This document shows positions 15,485 through 28,704 of a DNA stretch of 64,000 bases, piece by piece. Source of the DNA: Rallus limicola. Taxonomy: Eukaryota > Chordata > Aves > Gruiformes > Rallidae. The stretch's first letter is position 1. Every line of letters starts with the position of its first letter. The translations under genes and the position numbers were made by a program. The notes below the pieces were generated by a model. It had not been told where the DNA came from, searched no databases, and saw nothing but the letters and a program-made list of their open reading frames with translations. The DNA lies in contig JAKCOZ010000018.1 of assembly GCA_022605955.1 (NCBI GenBank), positions 3,728,001 through 3,792,000 of the forward strand, given 5' to 3'.

Positions 15485-15563
15485 TTATTCTATCCACTGC
15501 CATTCCTCTGCAGGCCATCCTCCCTGCGGTAGGGTGTGAAGGATGAAATAGCTGAGAGCCCTC
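15485..15563 (-). repeat. Right arm of a 79-bp inverted repeat
   Basis: Reverse-complement partner of 13,775-13,853, at about 96% identity and without gaps. Transcribed within the putative first intron of the WWC-family gene, the two arms could pair into a long stem with a loop of about 1.6 kb. Neither arm encodes a recognisable peptide. Confidence 0.85.
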
Positions 15564-18500
15564 TCCTTAGCAGGGAACCACCCTGCTTCTGAGTACAAGG
15601 CCATTAAGTCACATATGAGAGATTCACAAGTTGTTCATAGACATTTAAGCAATAGTTTCACTTACATTTTAGTTCAAAATAGTTATGTGACCACCTAACA
15701 TCTCAACTCCACATAGAGCGGATATGAATGACTGCCTCTTGCAAATCAATACTGTTTATTGTGTGCTTTAAATCAATAAAGCTTTTCTCCATAGAGTAAA
15801 TTCGTCTAAAACAGTGATTAAGCATTTGAGGAGAACTAAATGGTTTCACTGAACAATGCCATTAGTCCTGAAACATCAGCTCAGCATCCCAGCCAGAAAG
15901 CACTTTGTCAGAACTAATTAATCCCCACAGAACCCCTATAAGATTGAGAAAGCAATTCATCTGCTTTTTAAATGTGTTGGGTACTTATGTTGCAGAACAT
16001 CATGGCTGGGGTGGAAGCTGTGAGTACCAGCATAAACAGAGAACAAACCAAGCCAGCAGAACCCATCCAAAGCATGAAATCCAGAGGACAATGACAGCTG
16101 TAGGATTTGGCTTCTTTGCCTCTTCCCGTTACACACCAAACCTTCTGTGACTATCCAGAGTCTTCCAGATGTCATTTGACTGGATGAGTGGCAGTGAAAA
16201 GCAGTTATTATTCTACTGGGAGCAGTTTTATCTGTTGTTTGTTCAGCCAATTATCTATGCACGTAGCTTAAAAGGGAGGGGGGGAGCAGTAACCTTAGGC
16301 TCTGTGAACAAGAACTCCACGTTTTATTTGAGCAGTTAAAGCTAGCTCTTCATTACCACAAGCAAAGCATGTAACCTTACTAAACAGGTCTCATGAATGG
16401 CAACCAGCCAGCACAAGAAGTATTTCTTTCCAAGCAAGTGGTCAATCTACATACCTCTCATACAGGTACATCGTAGCTCCGGCGTACATACCTCACCTGA
16501 CTTCTGCCACCCCACTTGGTTCATTACTTCTCCAGCTAAAGCTTACCGTGCCGGGGGACACGTGAGGCAGCCAGGTCCAGGCAGCCAGCCTCTGCCCTGG
16601 GAGCACACCAGCAAGGCTTCCTCAAGCTGACTGGGAGATCTCCCCCACCTTTGGGAAAAACTCAAGCTTCTCCCATACTTGACACAACCAAGCTTCAAGT
16701 CAAGCCCAGGACATTTCAGTGCTGGCAGACAGCGAGATCAGCAGCCTCTGTAACACACAAAGGAACGTGCTGCAGGGCAGTGACGCTCCTCGGCATGCTG
16801 AGCAGAGGGCAAGGCTAGCCATGGCAGCGTGCAGTCACCTTCAGGAGCACAGAGTATGAATCAATCATTTACTAATAGATTCCTCCAGTAACTGAGATAA
16901 GAGCCTGGCCTGAAAAACAGTGTGGCAGGTCAGTGACAGGACCACCCTCGGCCACCCAGCACACATCACTTCTTTATGTGCACATTATTTCATTAAAAGT
17001 TTTTTGGACAAGTCCTCCCATGTCTTCTAATTAATTTTCTGGCACAAGCTAGAGGAATTTAAATCTGATTCAGATGTGGAAAAGCTTGCTGCAAACTCAT
17101 CTCCTGTAACTCTACTAGCTGTGAAGATACCACCGTGAATGACACTTTGAGGAGATGCTCTGCTCCACCACTGAGTTCCTCTGGGCTCCAGCTAGTGAAA
17201 ATCCACTCTCCCTGTAAAACTCAGTCAGAAATCGTGGGGCAAAGCCAAGCACCTCCAGCTCAGGGAACACCTCGGCTGGGCTGGCAGAGCACCTGACCAG
17301 GACAAGTGCCTGGGAACGGTTTCACAAGAGCACCTACATTCCCAGGCTGCCCCCAGAGCCAGCTCCACTCCCACACCTCCTAGACTACCACTCAGCCCCA
17401 TCTCTGCCAGTGCAAGATTCTGCACAAGTGTACACAGACTGGATCAACTCTTCATGTAAAATCACCTTGGACAGTAAAGTAACATCCCCCAGTCAGACCA
17501 GTATCCAGACCTTGCCCCTGCAGTACCTCAGAACTTCCTCCAGCAGCACCTGTTTGAGATGCCCCGGCAGCACCTGCCCCAGGTGAAGCAGCCACCTCTC
17601 CCCTGACATACCCACATCTTCTGGGGCTTACCAGCCAGTTTTCTGCCATTCCACCAGATGAAGATCAAGATAACTACTTCAAGTTGAAAATGCATGACCT
17701 ACATAGGGATGAAATCCTTGATCTCCTTGCCAATTAAGGTCCCAGTCCATGGCAGTGTCACTGTCTCCACAAGCTGTCAGGCTGTGAGGCAAAATTACAG
17801 GACTGATGCTGTGAGCAAGATAACCTTGCCAGAGCAGAAGATGAAGTTCAACCTATACATTTCTAAACAGTGTGACTTACAGAGATTTCTTCAAAAGCTA
17901 TTCTGATCCTTTAACACTCAGAATTCCCCAAGATGCATTAAAATGCTGAGCTGAACAAAGGTTCACATTTTTCATTTTTTTCACATTCCATAGGGAAGTG
18001 AGATAAAATAATGATTTTAGTAGTCCTAAAGTCACTGTCAGCATCCTCTGCCACTACACACACGTGCATACCACACCTCTAGCTGCAATGCCCTTGTTAA
18101 AAAGCATCATACCTGTTGTTCCCAGCTACCCATCCAAGTTCAAAGCGAGTATTACACAGCGAAGCAAGCACCCTGGCTCTGAAGGTGGTCCCTGCAGTCT
18201 CCAAAGAGACCAAAACATCCTACCACAAGGTTTGTCTGGGGAGTCCCAGGGAAAAAAAAAAACCACAAAAAAACAACCACCAAGAAACAGTAAAGTTTGA
18301 TTTTTCAAAGCTCTGATTGATTTCAGCTCAATTCACTTCCAGTTACGGGTGGAGCCTGTGCTAATTCATCTTGGAAGATTCTTGATACTAAACACATTTA
18401 AAAAAAAAAATCAAGTATTACAATAATCTTACTTGCTGCCCTTATCTCCCTATATATTAGTACCTACACAAACCAATGAATTTTCATTTACTGTGGGGAA

Positions 18501-21500
18501 AAACCTGTAAGAACAGCACAAGTCCTATGCATTAAGAAACCTGTTCCCAGTAATAGTGGCACCTGGATGACTACGAAGGTTCCATTTCTGTCACTTCTGT
18601 ACTTGAAAAGGGTTATCAACGGCTTCTACAGGCACACACTGAACTGCCTGTTCTTTATAAAATAATTAGCTATTTTGGGCATGTAAACATGAAAAACCAG
18701 CAGATTCACATATATATGACAGGTGCTTGGCTAGCTGTCCATAAAGAAAGGCAACAGCCAGCACCAAACCAGCAGCCTTCAGCCACACAACCTACACTGC
18801 TGCCACTGATGAAAGAAAAACCTAGAGAAATGTTCCATCTTTGAGATTTCTTCTCTGCTCACTCATACTGATTTTCATCTACAGAAAAGCACAGTTCCTT
18901 TTATTCACACTGCTTTTCATTGCCCTCCCTTCTAGCTCTTTTAGAGAACTCCCACATCCAAGGTAGCTATATTTAGCTTATTCCAGTCATTACAGTCATG
19001 CTACAGGCAAACAAGCCAAGCTGTGGACAGTTACATGTGACATTTTAGCATGATTGCCCACATTTCTAAATCTTGAACTCAGGAAGTTTGGATAACAAGC
19101 ATGCTGAGCAGACTGGGGATGGAAAGCTTCAAGATTAGAGTAACGCAGAGGAGACAGAGCACTCTGCAGTCTTTCACACCAAGCCCAGAAGGCAGGCTAG
19201 AGGGGCACAGCTACAAATGACAGTGTTCTATATGATGCACCCAGCTTTTCTTCAGGAAGATCCTCAGGCTCAGCAAACCTGAACTTTCCTTGGTAAACAG
19301 GTGGCAGTAACTATTTTAAAAACTCAAGGTCTTTTGCACATGACAACACATACATTGGCACATACTGGCCCTGAGCCCCAGCAAATCTCTTACTTAATTC
19401 TCTTTACCAAAGCTCTGCTTTGTAGGTTCAAACTGGAAACGCTCCATATGGCATAAGGAAGGACTTCAGGGAGCAACTGAGAAATCTAAGTTTCCATTTA
19501 ATAAACATCTCCTACCCTTTACATCACTAAGAGCCTTCAATAAATGAAGGGCCACCAACTGAGGCACCGCTGCCTCCCCAAACTGAAAACATCTGCCGCT
19601 GCTTAGCGGTCTCACCAAGTTTAAGCTAGAAGTGCTCCTGTTTCACTAGCTTTCATTCTCAACAGGAGTCCGGTGGTTGGTGTAAAAAGAGAAGTGAAGT
19701 CAACTCCATCTAAAATAACCCAAAAAAACTCCTTCCACCACCACACCAGTAGGAAGAGCATGAGAACAGAAATACTGGAGAGTGGGACAGGTTATTGGGC
19801 ATCTCCCAAATTCTTGGTGCAATCAGGAAAATTCTGGGTTGACAGGTAAGAGAGGGGAAAATAACATCATCTGCCAAGATACTTTGGGTGAGTGCAGAGG
19901 TGCCCGAGCCCTGTGTGAAGAACCCAGGGACAGCACACCCACAGACACCCAGATACCTGCCTCTCGCCTTCATGCCTGATGAAAGCAGGAGTCTCCTTGG
20001 GGCACTGCTGGTGCAACTCCTGAACCACAGCGAGAGCTGGGAACAGCAGCAGGTGCTCCTTGTGCTTGTGACACCATTCCTGTTCTATGTTTGGTCAGCA
20101 GCACAGCAGCTCCTAGCACAGATGCACCCTCTGGGTTACAAAAGCAGCTGGGACAAATCTCTCGGATGTTTTACCAAATGGTACATACCGGTGTGTACCT
20201 GGGAGATAGTGCTTGCTTTTGAAGCTGGGAATGACAGATTTCTTCCCCTAGCTCAGCAAGGCTTGATCTCCCGTTACGCTGTATCCAAGCCCTGAATTAA
20301 TCTCTTTTCAAACACATCTACAAAGACCTCAGCTATGTGAGCTTCCTGTTACACAAGGAAAATCAGGGCAGGGTTTGGGGGTTTCCCCCCAGTCACCAGG
20401 ACTGACTTACAGCTTCTTAACCTGAAAATCCTGCTTACAGGGTACTTTGATTCTTTTCCATTACACCATACCCCAGGTACAGTGACGGTTAAATCACAAA
20501 ATTCTTCAGATTACTTCACTTTAGATGACTTCCCCAAACACTATAGCACTAGCCCAGCTTTTGATCTCTCACAGTCCAAGGCCAGCTGCAGTCACACCCC
20601 AGAGTCCCCGAGGCCCCCACACACCCGCAGCCCAGCCTACTCCCCTGGCAGCCCATGCACCAGCCCCAGCCAGCACCACAACCCTGACACCAACTGTCAT
20701 TGCAAGAACTATGGGCAAACCCATGCCCTGAAGCTAGATGCTATCCCTGCCCATGTTTATTTCCACTAAATTAATCTAGAAAGAAAGATTCAGGGAAGGT
20801 TTAAAAGCCCATGCATCCTACCTTTAGCTCCAGCTGTTGCTCCCTGAATAAACCGGATTGGACATTACAAAGGTGCTACCCAGCACCTGGCTTCAGAGCA
20901 AGCCCTAACACATACATCTTTCTTCACATCTCTCAAACCTGATGTTTTTCAGCCATTTTTCCTAATACCTAGCACCTTTTGCTGGCTAAAAGACACCATG
21001 TGCAAGAACAGCACACTGAGCACTGTAGCAAATGCAGAAACCAACCTCCCGGCTGCAGCAGTTTTAGGGATGACTTGCAAAAGGCTAGGCTTACAAATAT
21101 TTAAACTTAAAATACACTGATAAAGTTCAATGATCAGTGCACAAATCCAAGTTCACTACCACAGGGAGTAGTTATCTCATGACTTGAGCTGATGAGAAAT
21201 TCCCCATCAGCTGTTTTGCACAGACAGTGGTGCCTGGTTAAAAGAGAAACTCCTTTCCTGTATGACAGCACAGGGTTTCAACTCCTACGAGCACATGGTC
21301 CCCCAGGTGATGGGTAAGCATTTTGTCACATGGCTGCTCAGCCTCGGACCAATAAACTCTTCAAAGCCTTGAGGATTTTCATCAGGGGGAGTGTCCAACA
21401 CAGCTTTTCTTGGTAGCACTACTGGAAGATGACTCAGGCACAAAGCTCGTCTGGGCCGTGTGTATTCAGGTGTATTTCTATGTGCACAACAAATGTGTCA

Positions 21501-23025
21501 TGCGATACGAGTTATCGGTATACGTTTGGATATCCTCCTGTAACAGTGGTGAGTAGGCAATGTTTCTGCCACAGCTCAGAATGTATGTGCAGATAAGGCA
21601 CCCATTTAGTCATTTCTGTCACTTCTGAATCACTAACCAAGGACAGATGAGAATTTGTTTAAGCCGATACTAGGCCTATTAGATTCCTCACTTGTCTTCA
21701 TCCTCTGTAACAGAATAAAGATGCCAGGAAAGCATTCCTAATTTAAGCTCATATTGTACTGGCTTTTATGAAGGTTAAAAAACCCACCTTGGAACAACTG
21801 TGTTACTAGCACCGCTCAATCACATCACCGGAACAGAAGCCCCGAAACAAGTCCCAAACCCTGTCTGGCAGCAGGTGACATTTGTGTACGGGACACACCA
21901 GGATTATTCCTGGGATGCACAACACTCCCTGAAGCCCTGTACAATGGGACAGTCATTCACTTCCATGTTTAACAAGAACACATCAAAGGAGCACTGGAGA
22001 AAAGGAAAAAGTACTTGAAATCCCACCGACAGTAGAAGCTCCATCAAATGACTGCCAGGGCAAGGAGCAGGAATCTGAACAAACTCAGAAGTTACACTAG
22101 CTGCCCCACAGCAAGGAAAACACTGTCAGATGGGGGAAACGTGCAAAATTTATCAGCAACAAACCATAGATTCAGACTATTGAAGCTTCCAGCTCGTCTC
22201 AATGGATTTTTAAGTTGCTGTGTCCAGGAACTCCAGTTAACAGACTTGAAATGTGAAATTTAGAAACTTCTGGTCTCATCAGCGATCCAGCAGTTGAGTC
22301 TCTCGCTCACTCAAGCTACCGGCTGGCTTAACCGTACCTGCCTCACCGTAACTGCCTCGGGCACGGCAATGGAGCATGCTAGGTTGGAGCGCTGCTCGGA
22401 AAACGACCCGGGTCTGGAACAGTAGGCTGCTCTCTGCATTTCTTACTACTCGACTGAGCGATACAGGGAATGCGCCGATCGACACAAGCGAATGCCGGGG
22501 CGGGGGGAGCGGGGGGGACGGGACAAGAGGAGGCTGCTGGGAAGCACGAGGCAGAAGGGGCGATCAAAACGCACCCTCAAGTTGACGACCTCGGCAATCA
22601 CCGCGCTTACCAAAGCCGTAGAGCTGGCCGCGGAGGTGGGCCACGATGCAGCACACGACCCTCGACACCACTCTGAGCCACCTTTGTCAGCCCTCCTCCA
22701 CTGAGCCCCGCTATTCGCGTGGGGTGACCCGGGCGGGCGCGCCCCGGTGCCCATGGCCGCTGCAGCACCCTCACGCACTACGGGCGGCGTGCGAGGCGGA
22801 TCCATGAGATGCCTGAGGACGGGGAGGCAGGCGGGCAGAAGGCGAGAGGACCAGGTGGAAGCGAATCCCCCCGGGCTGCCCCCACCCCTCACCTCACCTC
22901 CCGCGCAGCGGGCAGGCACCCCGCGCCCGCCGAGGCCGTGCGGAGCGAAACCGCCGCGCTGCCCGCGTCCTCCTCCCGCCGAACCGAGCTGCAACCGGCC
23001 CCTCGCCGAGGGACCGCAACGGTCA

Positions 23026-24003
<978 letters not shown>

Positions 24004-25737
24004 TCAGGCGTGTCGGGGTGTCTTGTCAGTCACGGGTGCCGGCACTCGCGTGGACGGACACGGACTTGGATACAGACACACACCCTCCCCCAAACCCCAC
24101 ACATACACCCCCCGCACCCCCCTATATGCGCTTCCCTGTCCAGGGCCAATCCCTCAGGCTGCGAGGTTCCCTCCGGGCCACAGCTGGCCTGCCGGCCGTG
24201 TGGGGTCCCTGCTGGTGTGGGCCCCCAGTGGTCTGGGCTCTCGACAGTGCAGGGCCCCGGGCCTTGCTCCTCAGCGGAGCTGCTGCTGCCAGGCCGTGTT
24301 TGCCGGTGGTGAGTGCGCAGCCAATGGAGCTGCCCACACAGGGGTAACAGCAGTGACTTCCCCATCGATGCGGCTTCAGGAGAGAAAACTCTTGCCACGG
24401 GGTATGTCGACCACTAGAACATCACCCGAAGGCAGAGCTACAAAAGTGAGCGTGGGCAGTTATCGGAAGGAAGCCCCAGGCAGATGGCACGAGTGGGTGG
24501 CAGTGCCGGCATCACACGCATGGTGCCCCTTCCAGAGCAGCTGCTGCCATGGACTGGCCACTGCTGTCTCCTGAGCGTGGCTCTGTGGTAACCGCAGCAC
24601 AGTATGGAAGGATGTGCCCTCCCAGTCTGCTGTCCCCAGACTTGGGTAATACAAGCTCAGACTGCCACGGCAAAAATGCCAAATTGCATGGTAAAAGCTC
24701 GTGGAATGGAAAGCGACCGGGCCATGAGCTAGTGCAGGTGACCTGCACAGCAAGGCGATGAGGGAAGTTTTGCCTGAGGTATCATTTCCCCCGGGGCATG
24801 GCCACAGATGTCCTACTGGCAAGGGTAGGGGAAGAGCAAGAAGTTTGTGGAGCTCCAGCTACTGAAGAAGCAGAAGGGAGTGGGGATCCCTGGCAGGCAC
24901 AGGGGTGGGAAAGGAAACTGGAGGATGGGAAGAGGGGAGCCCCAAAAGGCTGGAGAAAGCAAAAGCAAGCAAGACAATTGAAAATAACATCTCATTTTTG
25001 TGCCGGATTCTGAGGGTAAGATAACTTGTTTAAGGCTTTCTGACAAGCCGCTGGGAGTCGGAACCACAAAGTCTCTGGAGGCCGAAGCAGAATGCAGTAG
25101 CAGTTGGCTGAAGAAGTGGTTGAGCAGGGAAGAAAATGAAGACAAGTAAAACCGAAAGTGAGGCATTTGGAAAGTAGTCTGATTTAACCCCATAGTATCT
25201 GAAACCAGACTTGGAGGGGGCCACTAACTGTGCTGCATTTGTAACAGGGGCGTACATAGGGCTTTTAAATTGGCAGCAAAACAAGGGTCAGGGAATAAAC
25301 GCTGTATGCATTTGCAACTCTGAACGAAGCTTGTGGTTTCTTTGGGGGCAAAGGCTGAGAGCACTGGGAGCAGTGCCGCTCCAGTGAGCAGACACTGGGA
25401 CCGCCAGGAGCGCTGGGCCAACGCCAGCCACATGCAGTGGATTTCTGTGGGATGCTGGTCCAGTCGCTGTGGCCGTCATTTTCCCGTTACTGCTTTTAAT
25501 CCTGTGGATAATGGTGCTTCTCTCTTTGTAAAACACTCAGCAAAATACTTAAGACATTTAAAAGGGTGAACTGTAACAACAGAGAAAAAAAATAATAACC
25601 ACAACTGATGTTTTTACTATTACAAGAGAAGCAGGGAGTAACCAAATGAGAACAAAGTAATGTGTATGCCTGTGTCCCTGTAATTGTGGTCTTATGCACA
25701 GATACTGCCCAAAATGCACGGTTCATTTTAAAGTGTT

Positions 25738-25790
25738 TCAGAACACACATAGGCCACAGAGTGTGTCTCAGAACACACATAGCCACAGAG
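25738..25790. repeat. 30-bp tandem duplication, 1.8 copies
   Basis: The unit begins TCAGAACACACATAGGCCAC and ends AGAGTGTGTC. The second copy starts at 25,768, lacks one G and stops after CCACAGAG. The near identity suggests a fairly recent slippage or local duplication. Confidence 0.85.
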
Positions 25791-28637
25791 AGAAAGGCTG
25801 TATGTACAGGAGCAGACCAAATACCTTTTATATACCGGATGTCATCAACTGTTTGTGAAGAAAGTAATTGTGTATTTCTTTTTTTTAAAGATAATTGCTT
25901 CTGAAATAATTACCTCAGAAAATATTTGCAGGTAGTTCTGACTCAAGTCAAGAGATCTTATTTTTCCACTCCTTTTTTTTTAACTCAGGGGAGAAAAAAA
26001 CCCAACCAAACCCCCTTGTTGAACCATATGAATTTATGAATGCAATCAGGAATGTGTGTATGGTAGCTTACTCCCTTTTACCACCTACACTCACAACAAA
26101 AGAATTCAGCGTTATCAGAGTCTGTTTGAACTGTAAAGCAATAAACAAACAGGTGATTGTTTTCTCATGAGCAAAGAAAGGGAAGGTTTGGTTCGTAGGT
26201 AAGCCCTTGCCTATGTGAAAAGGAAGAACAGAGCAGAGAGCAACACGCCTGCAGAAACTTCTTTTTTTTTTTTCCCGGGGGCAAAAAAAATGAGTTTTTT
26301 GCCTCCAGCATGACCTCATGTGCTGCACAGCACTGGCCCATCCAGCTTTGCAGAGTCCCAGATGGGACGGGTAAAAAATGGCTGAGTAGCAAGAGCAGCC
26401 GTCTTCTGGGGGTGATTCCTATTTCAGAGGAGCTGATTGCTTGCTGTCTGGGGATGTTTCTCCTGATACAGTCAGAAGTATGTATTTTTGTATGGACACT
26501 TTCAGCTCTATTCATAACTGACTGCAGATAACGAAGCCACAGGTGTCAGGAGCTACTAGAGCATGGTATTGGTGGTCTCTTACCCCAAAAGTTTTCTTAA
26601 GGTGTCTGAACTGTAAAAGGAGGAAATAATGAGTTTAAATTCAGTTGCCAGTGATCAGTTCTATTTCCCTGAAATTCCATGTTGTGGTTAAAACCTCCAG
26701 CATTTCTCAACTTGCAGCAATCATACCAGTTCTGTGGGGAGGGTTAGCTCATCCTTCTAGAGGACCTTTCCCCACCCCGCCTACCCTCAGACTGTAGGTA
26801 CATCTCTTTTTTCCACTTTTCAAATGGCACTTCAGTTTTTTTTAAAGTCAAACCCAAGCTTACAAAGCTGGGCCATTGCATTTTGGAAGCACCCCAAAGC
26901 CTTCCCACTTTCAAAAGCGGTTTCCAGCCTGGTGGGAAGAGCAGAGGTGCCCATGAGGCAGGAAGAGTGCACACAACCAGTCCCCACATGAAAAAAAACT
27001 CTCTATAAACATTAGCAAAGCCGGTCCATTGTTTTCTTTCAAACTGCTCCTTAAAATGCCAGTTGCTGGAGGCCTTACGAAAACCCAAGCAGCTGACATG
27101 GGCAGAGCCCTGCAGTTGCTCTGGCAGGTTCTGGCTGGGCCTTCCCACCGCCCTTTGTTCCAGACATTTGGTTCTATATGCACACAGCAGTCTGCACAAT
27201 GCTTCCTCCCACATGGGGATGGGTGGCCTGGGAGGGCTGGAGCAGGCTCCGGGTTCACTGGACAAGATGACTCTTTAATGGGACCTTCGTAACTGGGCTG
27301 GGTCTCCCCCGACCCTGGGAAGGCAGCTGGAGAGCTTTTGGCTGGTTTGACCTTTCCAAAAAGGGTCATAAGCAGCCCCTGACTAGTTTGCTTATGAAAC
27401 AAGATGCTATTTAGCTGTGCCCTTTTTGGAACAACTCATTTCACCTGGGACTGGTTCTGCCAATCTCTCCCACAAAGCGCATCCCTGCAGGGAGCTGCTG
27501 TGAGGGCACAGCTCCTGTGAGCCAGCAAGGCTGTGGAACTCTTGACTTTGTTGGACAGAAAACAAAGCTCTGGGGTATTTTGTCCCTTTAGGATGTAGTT
27601 AAGGTCTTACTTCCTGACTGGTTTATTTTTTCTCCCATTTCCCACCTCAAATTACCAAGGAGCTGAGCTGGGAGCAGTGGCACCAGTCAGATCCCTGGGG
27701 GTTTCAGTAGTCTCCCAAAGCGTACAGGAGAGCACACAACCATCCTACTGTATTGAAAACAAACCCACTTCTTATCTTTTATTATGTTTTCTGATTCATG
27801 GTTTTGCACATTTTTAGGTGTCTGTGCAGGAAATAAAAGCTGAGTAGTTCTTAGCAAATATTCTTGAACACATCCAAGGTAATGCACTGTACAAAGGCTC
27901 TCATATTCGACTTTTTGGGAACCCTAAATTGTATGGAGGCACCAGCTGCATCAGGTGTCAGGAAATCATGCTCAGAGTGCTTTGGGGTTCCCAGGTAAGG
28001 AGTTCAGTCCCAACACAGGGTGCTGGCTCTTGTGGCAGCACCCCAACTCAGGGAGCTGCCCTGCCCCGCAGCTTTGTTCCTGTTCCCACCCTTACTGGCA
28101 GCTCCAGCCACCCTAGCACAGCTGTGCATAGGAAACACCACCTTTCCTCCAGAGAAACCACCTGGGCCCTGACCTTTCCTTCAGGAATTCCTTCTCTTTC
28201 ACCCCATCAGCCCAGGTTGCAGACCCACCAGGCACCCGCACTTGTACAGCGAAGACTGACTTAAACCACACAGGCTTCTTCAGGGGGCTTGTATCAAAGC
28301 TAGCAGAGAGTGGAAGAGAGCGAGCGATCAATAAATTGTTGAAAACTAAGGCAATCAAAAGGGCAGCTGGAAAAGAAGTGTTGGGAAGGTTTAAGACCTG
28401 CTCATCAAAAGCCAAGCTAACTAAATAAAAGTTCAACTTTCTTTTTTTATCAAAGTATCAGACGGCAGATCATGGATTTGGTTCTAATGTTAAGTTTCAA
28501 GCTACCTTTGTCACACAGCATCTAAAGAGTGTGAAAAGTAAAGGTAAGAGATCTGGGGTGAGTCCAGGAGCTACAGCCTGAAGAAGCCTCAGGCACTGGG
28601 AGCCTTGAGACCATTACAAGCATGTTTTGTAGCATTA

Positions 28638-28704
28638 GGTTCATGGCTGGACTTGATAATCCTAAAAGGGCTTTTATGACCTAAATTAATCTGTGATTCT
28701 ATGA
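28638..28704 (+). mobile_element. Old CR1 LINE 3'-end fragment
   Basis: The segment carries the conserved CR1 tail pattern in order: TTCATGGCTGGACTTGATAA, then CTAAAAGGGCTTTTATGACC, then CTAAAT and TGATTCTATGA. Several substitutions and loss of the repeated ATTCTATG octamer indicate an old, decayed insertion. Only the last ~65 bp are recognisable. It is on the opposite strand from the large CR1 at 48.8-50.0 kb. Confidence 0.75.

Noticed and set aside
26911..27402. 163-codon minus-strand open frame in the intergenic region
   Set aside because: No recognisable domain, overlaps other chance frames, no splice or promoter context.
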